Source: Cystobasidium ongulense
Taxonomy: Eukaryota > Basidiomycota > Cystobasidiomycetes > Cystobasidiales > Cystobasidiaceae
Assembly (NCBI GenBank): GCA_022835595.1
Contig: BQUP01000004.1
Span: forward strand, 372,001 to 436,000
Length of the DNA: 64,000 nucleotides
Reading direction: 5' to 3'
This document shows positions 9,362 to 20,339 of this stretch, one piece after another. The notes beneath the pieces were generated by a model. It worked only from the letters and a program-made list of their open reading frames with translations, did not search any database and had not been told where the DNA came from. The position numbers and the translations under genes were made by a program. Within the stretch, counting starts at the first letter, position 1. Every line of letters begins with the position of its first letter.

Positions 9362-12300
9362 ATGGCTGGCCCATACCACCGCAGAGAAGACGACGACGAC
9401 GACCTCGAGCTGGATGCCGTCTATGCTCTCCATCACTTGGACAACGACGACGATGACTTAGAAGCGCGAGAAGACGAGCGAGCGCCCTTCTACAGCCATC
9501 TCAACAGCTCGTACGGCCACGCGCACCACAACACCTCCGAGTCCTCGCTGCCGCTGTACCGCTCCCGCTCGCAGTCGCTGTCCGCCGCTGCTGCTGCAAA
9601 CAACACCTTCAACAAGCTTCCAGCAATGCCTCAAACACCAGCTACAAGCACGCCAGCTCCGAATGTGCGAGCTGTAGACTACTCGCAGACTGACAATGCA
9701 GACATTCTGCGCAGAGCTCAGCCTCCCTCGTCGAGGCAATCTTCCTCAGCTGCCCGCCCCATGCCCGAGCGTGCAAATACGCTTCAATCAAGCACTACCA
9801 CCTCTTCCAATAACAACCACAACGACACCTCACAGTCTACGACATGGTCCTCCAACGCCAATACCCTCACAAACTCGCAAACTCCTTCTTCCCAGCCTCC
9901 CCTCCCGCACCACGACAAGAAGCGAATAGACTGGGCAGACCAAGTGGCGAGAGTCTTTGATCCAGCTACGGGCACTACGAAATCGTACGCTGAAGAAAAG
10001 ATTGAGCATGCCAATAACAACGGCGGCAACAATCAAGGATCAGCTATATCCAGGTCATCCAGCCCTTTAGCTCCTGGTATGGCGAGACGATACACAGAGA
10101 CCGACCTAGACGATGAGAATGGATACGATGATTATGATTGGAATGACGATGACGAACTAGTCAGACAACTAGATAAGAAATATGAAGATGAATATAAAAA
10201 AGCAAGTGAACCTGAGGATAGACGCCGTCGTCGTACAGTCATTAGAAAATTCAGTCCAGTACATTTAGCAGAACTTTTACTTTTCACCTTTCTAGGAAAC
10301 GTAGTTTTAATACTTTTACTCATAGCACCAGCTTTGATAGTACAGTTTCTAGTAAAAGGACAAACTCAAGATGAACACTTACAATTCGTTTGTGACAATA
10401 TAGAAGCTTGGTGTTATTGGATCGCTTTCAATTTTATAGCTAAATGGATCATACATTCACTATTCGATTTGATACCAAAGTTATTCGTGTTTGTGGTGGA
10501 ACTGATATGGGGCGACCTGAATGAAAGATTCATTGGTTATGTGGAGCTGTTCAATGCTAGTGCGCCGCATATCAAGGTGAATTCGTCTCTTCGCAAGCTT
10601 GACTACAGAAATGCATGTACTGACGAATTCTCTTCACTCAGCCACTTTTCTTCGCTGGTTTCTTTTGGGGCTCCTTCGCAATTACCTTCAATTCAATTTT
10701 CGACCTCCGCAATCCATCTGATCCTGAAAACAGTCGGGCGCCTTATACATATCGAATCTATCAAGTTGTCGAATGCCTTTTTTTCATCGCTCTAATATGG
10801 AGCATTGAAAAGATAATCATTCGCTACATCTCTCTCAATTTCCATGCGGTAGCGTATGCGGACCGTTTAAAAAACAATACATTCGCTTTGAGTACTATCG
10901 ATCGTCTCAAGAGCTATAGACCCAAGAGGATTAAAAGGACAGGTGCTGGACATTCTGGTTTTAATACACCCTCTGCGTTCAGAGTTGGGTTTGGAGGTGT
11001 TTCAACTGCAGGTGATGGGTATTTCTCATCTACTACTATGGGCAAATCAAGAGGCAATACTCCACCCTTCACTAGTCCACGTCAAATGGCATCACCATAT
11101 ATACCCGGCACTCCGGAACCCTCACATCAATCTCTATGGTCGAGACTACCAATTCCTCCCAACTTTAGAGGATCCTCTCATAATTCACACCGTCAAAATA
11201 TACCTTCCATAGATAATGCTATTCCTCTCCAAGTCACAGCTCAGCATTTCTCTGGGGAAAGCAGGAGAAATACAGCTGGACATCCTGCTTCTGGTTTGTC
11301 AAACTCACAACAAGGGGAACATCAACAGCATACTACCTTGTCTTCCTCTCAACCCGAGTCTGCCAATGCAAGTAATCCTACAACACCAGCTGGTATCTCA
11401 TCAGAAGCGCAACTCAAACAAGGAAAGAAGAACAAGAAAGAGAAAGCTAGGCATTTATTCGGTAAAAAAGCTGCTACTGCTCAAGAAATAGCTAGACAAG
11501 CTATGGTTGACCCGCTTAAAACTCTGAACAACCCCGATGTTGTCGGTAAAGGTTTAGGCTTGGAATTTGGTGGTGCTAAAGATGCTAAGAAACTAGCTAG
11601 AGATCTGTTCTATGCTTTTAGAACAGTGAGTAACACGCAACATTTGGCCCGCTATCTAATGTGCTGCAGTGCTTATAACGTACTCACACACCTTCTTTTG
11701 ACAGGATTCAACACGCAATTATCTCATCACAAGCGATTTCTACCCAGCTTTTAAGACTGAAACGGAAGCAGAAGCTGCATTTGCTGTTTTTGATAAGGAT
11801 GGTAATGGTGATATTTCAAGACCTGAAATTAGAGCTACCATCTTAGCTGCGTATAAAGAAAGGAAATTCTTGGCTAGAAGCTTGCAGGATGTTTCAGAGG
11901 CGGTTTCTACCTTGGACAAGCTGTTCCAGGTGGCTGCATTGATTGTGAGTCTCTTAATGGCACCCATCTACATATGATCCTCTGCTGATGATGTGTATAT
12001 CCATGCTATGAACAGATCCTCGCCCTCATCGCCTTTGCTATCTTCCAGATCAATATCTACTCCAATCTCACCACAGCCTACACAATCGCTATAGCGGCCT
12101 CGTTCATCTTTAAATCAGCCGCTCAAAACGTATTCGATTCGGTAATCTTCTTATTCGCAACACACCCATTCGATTCAGGCGATCGTATCTTCTTGGAGAC
12201 TGAAGTTTACGTAGTGAAACAGTTGGGATTGTTCAGTACCTTGTTCACAAAATGGGATGGTACCGAAACAATGATCGCAAATTCTAAATTGGGTACTTTG

Positions 12301-12921
12301 ACAATTACGAACTTAAGAAGATCACCACCTCAATTCGAAAACGCTACACTACAAGTTGGTTGGAATACTTCTTTGGATCAATTAGATGAATTGGAAAAGA
12401 AAATGAACAATTGGTTGCAGAAGGATGAAAAGAGGATGTTTGCACCTTCTACTGCTGTAGTTTTGCAGAAGTTTGTTTATATGCAGTACATTGAAATTAC
12501 AATCGGTATGCTGCATCGAGAAAACTGGCAGGATTGTAAGTTACTTCTTTCTCTTACAAATCTTGCATTCCCGACACTGATCGTTCACCTAACTTGTACA
12601 GGGGGAGAAAGATGGAATCGTCGCACAGCTTTCCACGCTGCGCTATTGCATTACTGCAAAGAAATCGGGATTACCTTCGTCAATTCACTTCAACCAGTTC
12701 AATACTACCAAGATGATCTCGACCAACCTCCAGTGGAGGATGACAACGATGATCTCGATGACATGCGATCTCCTCTCAGCCCCAGTGACGGTGAGAACCA
12801 AATACCAGCTCCTGCTGGTCATCAGCAACCTCTTATGGGTTTCTTGCCGCCCGAGGGCTCGACCATGCGACGAAGAAAGGGCTACTCGAAGAGCAAAAAT
12901 ATGGCGGGCGTCGGCGCATAA
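9362..12921 (+). CDS. EF-hand mechanosensitive ion channel, MscS family
   Basis: Five exons join in frame: 9362-10576, 10642-11625, 11705-11944, 12016-12535 and 12602-12921, giving 1092 residues. Order: a disordered acidic/Ser-rich N-terminus (about 1-290); transmembrane helices from about 300 (LLLFTFLGNVVLILLLIAP), 350-380, 406-425 and 445-465; a long Ser/Gly loop; an EF-hand (DKDGNGDISRPE, near 762); then the MscS pore helix and beta domain (ILALIAFAIF from about 813, later FATHPFDSGDRIF). This is the architecture of fungal Msy1/Msy2 channels, which sit in the endoplasmic reticulum membrane and tune calcium release under hypo-osmotic shock. The EF-hand keeps all the usual Asp/Asn/Glu ligands. 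The start is the Met before AGPYHRRED; the C-terminus is Pro/Ser-rich and ends in a basic patch. Confidence 0.92.
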
Positions 12922-13173
12922 AAGCTTTTGAAAGCTTGTTTCCGGCTCATTACGCCATTTTACGATTACAACAACAAGGACAATCACGTTATAGCATACT
13001 CGTTCGTCACAGATCTCGCTCGTCGCTGTGCGGCCTGCAAGATCTCGAAAACAGCACATAGAGGCATTGTCCAAAACGCCAGTAATGTATTGCATAATCG
13101 TTAGAACAAGTAGATATCTGTATAATAAAGCATGCAACTAGACTATCAATTGAAGTTTGAAGCAGGCGTTGCA

Positions 13174-16100
13174 TTATACAGGCATGCGATTGATGTCTAC
13201 CGGATGATCAGAAAGAACGGAGAGCTCATACTCAATGTCTGGGCCTGCCAACGCACCTCCTGCTGTTGCAGCGGATACAATGAGAACGTATCTTTGAGGT
13301 GGTCTTAATTTCGCAGGTATGGAAGTGACACCTGCCACGTAGCTCGCATATTGGCCTGTTCCGCCAATTGGCTCACTTTGAAAACTAAATGTAGGTAGCT
13401 GCTCAAACAACGACGCGTTCACAGGCACGGACAGCTGCGATGTCTGCCGCAGTCGAAGAGACAGCCAAGAAACCTGTCGAGGCTGTATAAGATAGCGTGG
13501 GTTGTCTAGGTATAGAGGCTCCCCGAGCATCCGACCCGACTGCGGCGCACTCAGCTTTCCTTTGAGCGTACGTACGAACTTGCCCGAATCTTCAGCTGGT
13601 AGCAGTACCGGCTGCGAGAGAGGTGAGCTCGTCTTGATGCGCAGACTGTAGTCTGTCATTTGCCCAGGCTCAAAGGTTGATGGTATGAGCAGGTATCGCC
13701 CTTTGGGCAGGTCATTGACGGTCAAAGTCGCAGTCCGATATGTATAGGCGCCGGAGTCCGCGACCACAGCACAAGTTTCGAATCTGTGGTAGGCGGGTCA
13801 AGACTTCGCCGCTTTCATTGTTATCGTTATAGCTTACTGGAAAATGCGAGACTCGGCATCGCCAGTCTGTCTGACCAGCTTTAGGTTCACTGGCTGGCTA
13901 TTGGAGCTTTGAAGGGTCACTTGCAGATGGATCCGCTCCGACCTTTCGACAGCAAACGCGTAATGCGGATTCTGTATATAGCTTGCATGCATTGGATTTC
14001 CGCCTGAGCTTTTCTCATCGAAATCGCCTTTGACCTACAGACGTATGGGGATTTCAGTAATTGTGCCTCGAGTATATGCTAGCATACACGGCTTACAAGG
14101 TGAAGGTAAGGGAGGTTGACCGAAGCATCCGTGAGATGCAAAGGGCACGGAGAATATATTGTGAGTGTATAGTTGACTTCGGGTCGCGGTCCTAGCTTGG
14201 CTAGGGAAATATTCAGCAATGCTTGTGTTCTCTCAGGTCGAAATTTGACCAGGATGTGCGGACTATTGGTGTACTCAGTCTAGCCAGCATAACAAATCAT
14301 CAGCCACGCTCTATGCTGTTTCAATCATTGCTACGTACATCGACATTGACTGGATGACTGAATGTAGTGTATCCCGATGCCATGTTTTCGCGTACTTGCA
14401 ACGATAGATACTCATTCTCCACGTTGGTGTCTGAGTGCTTCGATACAAGCACCCATATCTCGTCTTGCTCGATGCTTGGCGATGGTCCCAACTGTAAGGA
14501 GAGAAGTAGTGGCTCGGCGTTCGTACTCTTTCTATGCGATGCTCATGTCTCAGCTTTCTGACCTAAGTCACACATACTCTTTCGCCTACAAGTGGTGTGC
14601 TTCCGAAAAGTCAAATGTACGAGGGTCCCAATTGCAGTACAGTGAATGGAATTGGGTACAGACTGTGTCCCAAGATAGCTTTATGGATGTCCGCGCAAGT
14701 GATGAATCGTCCTCTGTGCTATTTGCCTGCCAGGGATCGATGAGCTCTACCATTCGTTCTCCGCTGACATCCTCTTGGAAGCCTTGACGTGAAAGGCTCA
14801 GATTTGTAATTCGTCACAAAGGAAGGGCGAGCTGGCATACCTATGATGGCGAACGCATGCCTTGAAGCGAGATGTTGAGCAGTCGGGAGCGTGACTGTTT
14901 CAGCACCGCTACCCAAACTCAACAAGCAATGACCTGCAGTGTGCGGCATACGGTAAGCCAGTAATCGGATTCTCATGCGTGAAGCTGACATGCCTGCGTT
15001 GAAAGTGGCATGCAATCGCTGCCAAGTCTGTTCGCTACGAAATTGCGGACTGTCGACCTGTTGATTAGTATCTTTATAACTTTGTGGGAGATAGGCCATG
15101 ACCTGGCTCACTGCCTTAGAGGTATTGTCTCTGGTACCCAACCGGTAAAAGTGCTAATCGTCTGGATGTTAGCTTTAGGCCTAATAGACATCGAAAGCAC
15201 CTACTAGAGATCTGCTGCTGCATCACTGAAACAGACTTGGGTTAGTCATGAATGAGGAGCGATAAGTATCGTAAGGCCGATAACTTACGAGCCAGGTATA
15301 ATGTAACCGCCATGGACTTTGACAAACTGAATTATTGTCAGCCAGCAGTACCATGTTTAGATACAGGGCGCTTGCCCACTTACTGCTTTTTCTAATAATG
15401 CTGCCCAAAAATCATTACTTGGCAGCATATGTGCGCACAAGAGCGATCCATCTTTGCCGAGGGGTAGATAATCGTCGATTTCTGTATGTGAATTAGATGG
15501 ATGTTGCTTGATCATGTTAAATTAGAGACACCTACCAACCTAGAAGCTATGTCAGCTGATAATTACCGCTCGGCTGAAGAATTATCCTACTTACAGCTCT
15601 CCAGGTACCATTCAACGCAAGTCTTGCTACATATTTGCCATTTGGATTATACTGAGGATGCCCATACGGACTGCGGGGATACAGTAGAGACGTACAGAGC
15701 TGTCAATATCGAGCATCAGCCTGGCACGCTCGCAAAGTGATCTTAGCAGAAACAAGGTAGATCTCACTGAGGATGTGAAACGTTTCGAATGCTGTAGACA
15801 GGATATTAGGGATGAAATAACAGTACAGTCTGTGATGCAGCTTTGCCAAATATGTTTCGGATCGGCTTCGCTAGATAAGAGGACCGGCGAATCTGATAAT
15901 TCGGAAATACGTTTGAAGGAAGCCAGGCGCTCTTTCTGCTCTTTCGATAAGCTGAAATGGCCGCCTGGATCACTGTGCGAGTAGAAAAGAAGGTGATATG
16001 AGCATACATGTATGCTCGTGCGAGATGTACATACCTGAATAGACGGCCGTCCAGAAGCTCGAGTGGCAATTGAGGCGACCAAGCACGAAAGACGCGAGCT

Positions 16101-16511
16101 CTGATGACGCTGGATTCGTCCAGAACGGCACTCTGTTCGACTATTGGCATGATGGACTCAGTGTATCAGCTATGGCTTGCCTACAAATCAATGGTGAGTG
16201 TACTGACACTCATCGAGTCGGCTCACGGGTAGAGCATAAACATCCTTTTTCTTCGCCTTAATCTTCTCCGCTCTCGTAAGTAATTTAGCAGATATAGTCT
16301 TCAAGTTCTTGGTTGTATTATCATCTGGCGAATTGCGAAGTAGCCATAGATATGCCCTTGCTGATTGTATACATAGGCTATATGCCGTATTCAGGTCTCC
16401 ATCCTTCTCCCGCTGCAAAGCTCGGTTTGAAAGCGTCTCTGTAGATTTCAGCCGAGACTGCCAGAGTACACGCTGATCTCGGCGTTGAGTCTCGTCGTCG
16501 ACTTGCGACAT
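13174..16511 (-). CDS. PalB/Rim13-type calpain-like cysteine protease (pH response)
   Basis: A multi-exon gene (about a dozen exons, not all borders fixed). It opens at 16511 with a MIT-like three-helix N-terminus (ALQREKDGDLNTAYSL), as in PalB/calpain-7. The protease core follows: ITDCTVISSL with the catalytic Cys near 15820, NGKYVARLALNGTWRA, IDDYLPLGKDGSLLCAHM, VKVHGGYIIPGS and TGWVPETIPL. The catalytic His is in SRHAFAIIG near 14850. The third triad position reads LIDPW near 14750, where calpains usually have NPW, so Asn appears replaced by Asp. Domain III-like beta modules (SPHILVKFRPERTQ, then the long last exon 13174-13767) complete it. PalB/Rim13 cleaves the transcription factor PacC/Rim101 at ESCRT-III sites, recruited through its MIT domain. 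Confidence 0.88.
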
Positions 16512-16965
16512 GTCATGTCATTGTTGGGGGTGATGAGAAGGCGGCTGCAGCGGCATTAACAAAGTCGAAAGCTGGAACCAGCTCGATCGCGTGCTGAGTG
16601 AGGCTCAGATAGACAATCTCGTATATGACGGCGTAAAGCGAGTTACTCAATCCCATGTCTCTCTAAAACACGAGCTTATATCTACTATACACATCGAGAA
16701 GTGCTTCCAGTCTATTATGGTGGTGCCGAAGAATCCTCTAATGAAACGGAAGTATGAAAGAAATAAGTGTATAGATGGTACAGGACAGACACGATAGCTG
16801 ATGACAGGAAGATGGAACGAATTATAGAATGTCGTAACGAGAGAAGACATAGCAAGACTACATGGCTTTTTAAGAGGAAGGAAATGCGTTACGTAAATAA
16901 TGTGATTTCGAGATCTTAGAGCTTTGGGTCTGGTACTACTTGAGAATTTTAGTAGCCAAGTAGGT
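16512..16965. promoter_or_regulatory. Upstream region of the PalB-like gene / 3' region of the PKA gene
   Basis: 454 bases between two minus-strand genes. No coding frame of interest on either strand; it should hold the PKA 3' untranslated region and the PalB promoter. No GCCARG-type PacC site was noticed by eye, but I did not search systematically. Confidence 0.4.
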
Positions 16966-19169
16966 TTAGAAGGACTGGAAAAGAGCGAGGACAAGATGTC
17001 AACTAGCTATCCCAACATACAAAGCAGGTGTTCCCGTTATGAATTTGTACTCACTGTAAATAGATGACCATGTGGATCTGCGCCCATTTGACCATATTCC
17101 GATAGGTCAATCTCAGCATAAGTATCAAAATTAGAAGAATCGCCATCTCCTTCAACTCTAGGAACATAAGGAGCAGGAATTTCTTTTTTATATAACCTAT
17201 TCCAATCAACTTCAGTAAAATAAGTATGATTGAAGATATCCCTTGATCCATTTGCTAAATTTCCAAATCTTTTACTCAGATCTCCTGTTAATAAATTTCT
17301 TAATAGATCTTTGGCTTCTTCCGTGAAATAAGATGGATATCTAACTTTTCCAGCTATTATCTTTTCGTACAACCTCATTGGATTAGAATCTTCTGTAAAG
17401 AATGGTGGATAGCCCGCCTGTCGAGTAAAAGGTACAAGTTGAATTAGCACGTAATCTTCAAGTATTTTAAGCAACAAATGTAGAAAACAGACTTACCAGC
17501 ATTTCGAAGATCAAAACACCCAAAGCATACCAATCAACACTTTTATTGTAACCCTTAGATTGCACAATCTCAGGAGCCAAATAGTCTGGAGTACCACAGA
17601 GTGTCCATGTGATGTCAGGAACGTATTTAGCGAAACCAAAGTCTGTAATCTTGACGTGTCCATCGGATGCTAAGAGGATGTTCTCAGGCTTCAGATCGCG
17701 GTAGATGATATCGAGGGAATGGAGGTAGTCGAGAGCTAGTGTCACTTCGGCAGCGAAGAACTTGGCTACAGCATCGGGGAAGCGCTGCAGGATTCGCATA
17801 AAAAAACAGAAATTAGAAAGTGCTTTTAAAGTAAAGCAAAAAAAAATAGGGAACGTACCTGACTCTTTCTCAATAAACTAAACAATTCACCACCACTAAC
17901 GAAATCCATAACCATGTATAAATTTTGAGAATCTTTAAAAGTACCCCAAAGATTAACTAAAAAAGGATGTCTAACTCTTTCCAACATTTCCCTTTCAGAA
18001 TTTGTATGTTCAACTTGTTTCATTTTGACAACTCTATCTTTATTTAAAACTTTAACTGCATAAAATCTTAAATTATGACAAGAGCGTACTAAATGTACTC
18101 TACCAAATGATCCTGTTCCCAAAGTTCTTTGAAAATTGAAGTCTGTCAATGTATATCTTGATGCCGTTTTTCTCGCAAAAGAAGATGAAGAGGATAATGC
18201 AGGTGAAGCTTGTGCTGACGTTGATGATTCTACTGGTGTCGATAATGCTGCTTTTGCCATTTGTCGGACTGAGGATGATCCTGAAGAACCGGGTGTACCG
18301 GGTACGGGCACACGTTCGATAGAGACAGGCCGCGTTGATTGCGTGTGCTGTTGGGAAGAGACTAACGAGTTCTTGCGATGCGAAGAGTAGGATTGGTCCT
18401 TGTCCATCGTGCTTCCTGGAGTAGTGGCTGTAGTACCTCCACTTGAACTTCTTCCACCAACGCTATTGTGCAGGATGTCAGAAGTCTCGCTAGCAGCATA
18501 GCTGGATTCCGAAGAGACTGAGCCATTTCGAGCATGTTTTCCAGTTTCGGGCGAGCGATAGTACCCGTACGAGGAAGGTGATTTGTGTGTGTTGTAGTAC
18601 GTGTTGGCGGGTGCAGAAGAATTGGTGGAGGAAGATGGGGCTGCAGCAGGATAGTAGGAATTGGAAGAGGTGGAAGCCACTGTTCCGTGAGCGACGGGCG
18701 AAGCTTGGGAATGGGCAGTGACGCTCGCATGGGCGGAAGAAGTGCGTCGGAAGGAGGGTGCAGAATTCTTTGCGGTGCTGGTGCTGCTGTTCCTCTCGCT
18801 GTTGGAGCTGTATGCTTCTCGAGCGAGCAGCTGGTCGATCGGCTCGGACGGTGCACTGCCAGAAGAGGCAGGACCAGCAGCGGCAGAGTAGGGTCGAGGA
18901 CTGGACGAGGATGAAGCTGTCGAGTTGGTAGTCGTACTGGGAGCATAGGTTGGAGTCTGCTTGATGCGGTCGCTGTCGTACTGAATGCTCATCGCAGAGA
19001 GCGCCTCGCCGGTGACCACCTTTGGCGCGGCTGGATTTTGCTGTTGCTGGAGATGGAGCTGCTGCTGCTGCTGCTGCTGCTGCAACTGCAGGACTTGCTG
19101 CTTGAGGGCTTCATTCTCTTTTGCTGCCTTGGACGTGGCAGTGGCCTTCTTGCGGAGGAGGAACACCAT
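16966..19169 (-). CDS. cAMP-dependent protein kinase catalytic subunit
   Basis: Four exons join in frame: 19169-17859, 17784-17497, 17417-17055 and 16974-16966, giving 656 residues. The first 345 are a disordered Ser/Thr/Gln-rich extension that begins with a coiled-coil-like, poly-Gln segment. The kinase domain follows: GTGSFGRV (about 357), AVKVL Lys, [20 protein letters not shown] (about 465), [20 protein letters not shown] with the activation-loop Thr, and EMLAGYPPF across a splice. The AGC C-tail is present ([18 protein letters not shown]) and the protein ends HLFTSF, the hydrophobic motif that closes PKA catalytic subunits; the last exon codes only SF and the stop. In basidiomycetes PKA controls nutrient sensing and dimorphism. 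The upstream Met at 19307 is not used here, because the 46 residues it would add resemble untranslated leader. Confidence 0.93.
19058..19083 (-). repeat. CAG/CTG microsatellite encoding poly-Gln
   Basis: A nearly pure CTG run on the plus strand (CAG on the coding strand) encodes eight Gln near residue 35 of the PKA protein. It is followed in the protein by further Gln/Leu repeats. Likely length-polymorphic. Confidence 0.8.
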
Positions 19170-20339
19170 TGTGGTGGAATGTATGGAAGTGTGGAGGTGT
19201 GTAGTGGTGTATCGAAGTTGGAAGTGATGCCTTCGACTTTGAAGACTCTTGCGACCCAGTGAGCTAGAGAGGAAGAAGACGATGGCTAATGCAATCTGTG
19301 CATGCAATCACCGCTGTCCCGTCGTGTGTCTTGCTGGCGCGCGCATACAAAGGCTCAGCTCAAGCGGTGATGAATGTGAGGTGATGGCGATGAAAAAGGT
19401 GAGGTGGGTGAGGCCGGCCAGCAGGCAAGCAAAGAAAAAGCGGGCGAGCGACTACGCTTATTGTGGATGTAGAATGGAGGCAACGAAGTCTGGATCTGCG
19501 TTGATTCCGCCTCTCTTTGACAGCAGCATTTGCAGCTGTTAACGGTGCTTGTCGCGTCCTGCCGCTTGCCTGCTTGAGGCTGAGACGCGCTGCAGGCCAT
19601 CCCAGCCTCGAGCAGCCGGAGCCATCTCTTGCCTAATGCGGGCGGCTCTCAACTGCTGCCCAAACCACCCCACCGCCGTCACAGCGCTCCGCCGGGCATG
19701 GATTCATAGATTGCTGCATTTGGTTCCTGCAGCCGTGTCTGGGTTGTCATTGGCGGGAAGTAAAGCCTCTTTCCATATCCGGCGGGAAATGGCCAAAGAG
19801 CATGAGAAAAGTCGATCACAAAAAGATGCATCCGAGAAAGAGGGAAAGCTGAAGATGCAGGTAAGCAGGGTAGACAAGCTTCACAAGGGTGAGCATGCAG
19901 TGGGGCTGCCTATCAGTCGCATACTACGCTGCACCGGTCGTCGTCTGCCCTGTCACGCAAGCAAGCACGGTCCAAGCGCCCGCCCGCCACCAGCGACTTC
20001 GTCGATCATACATACCTACATGCAATCAATCTGCTTACACCCATCTGCTGCTTCTGACTACTACCTACCACTGCAACTCTGACGATACAATGTACTATGC
20101 AGACCCGCCCAACAGCTCGCTCGACATGGAAAATCAGGTCATGTCGGACACTTTGTTGCCCAACAGACCCAACACTTTTCATCGCCCAACTCACCGACTT
20201 GCAGGACAGGATTTACAATTATACTCGTACAGTAAAACGAGGAGCCTCCATCTGTCTATCTCATAACTATGCTCTGCACGCATCCTTACTAACAGTACCA
20301 TCAAGAACTCCCTTCTACTGCTAAACAGCTTGAAAAGCT
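19170..20339. promoter_or_regulatory. Divergent upstream region (PKA / tetraspan copy C)
   Basis: About 1.17 kb between two diverging genes. Frames up to 177 codons exist but are compositionally unlike coding sequence and carry no domain. Long intergenic space upstream of PKA is consistent with complex regulation. No repeat or RNA gene seen. Confidence 0.4.

Noticed and set aside
18362-18946. 194-codon minus-strand frame overlapping the PKA N-terminus in another frame
   Set aside because: The PKA frame continues in phase into a conserved kinase domain; this frame has no domain and arises from the Ser-rich repeats.
19549-20082. 177-codon plus-strand frame upstream of copy C
   Set aside because: Irregular composition, no motifs, and no in-frame link to the copy C protein, whose own start at 20340 is well placed.
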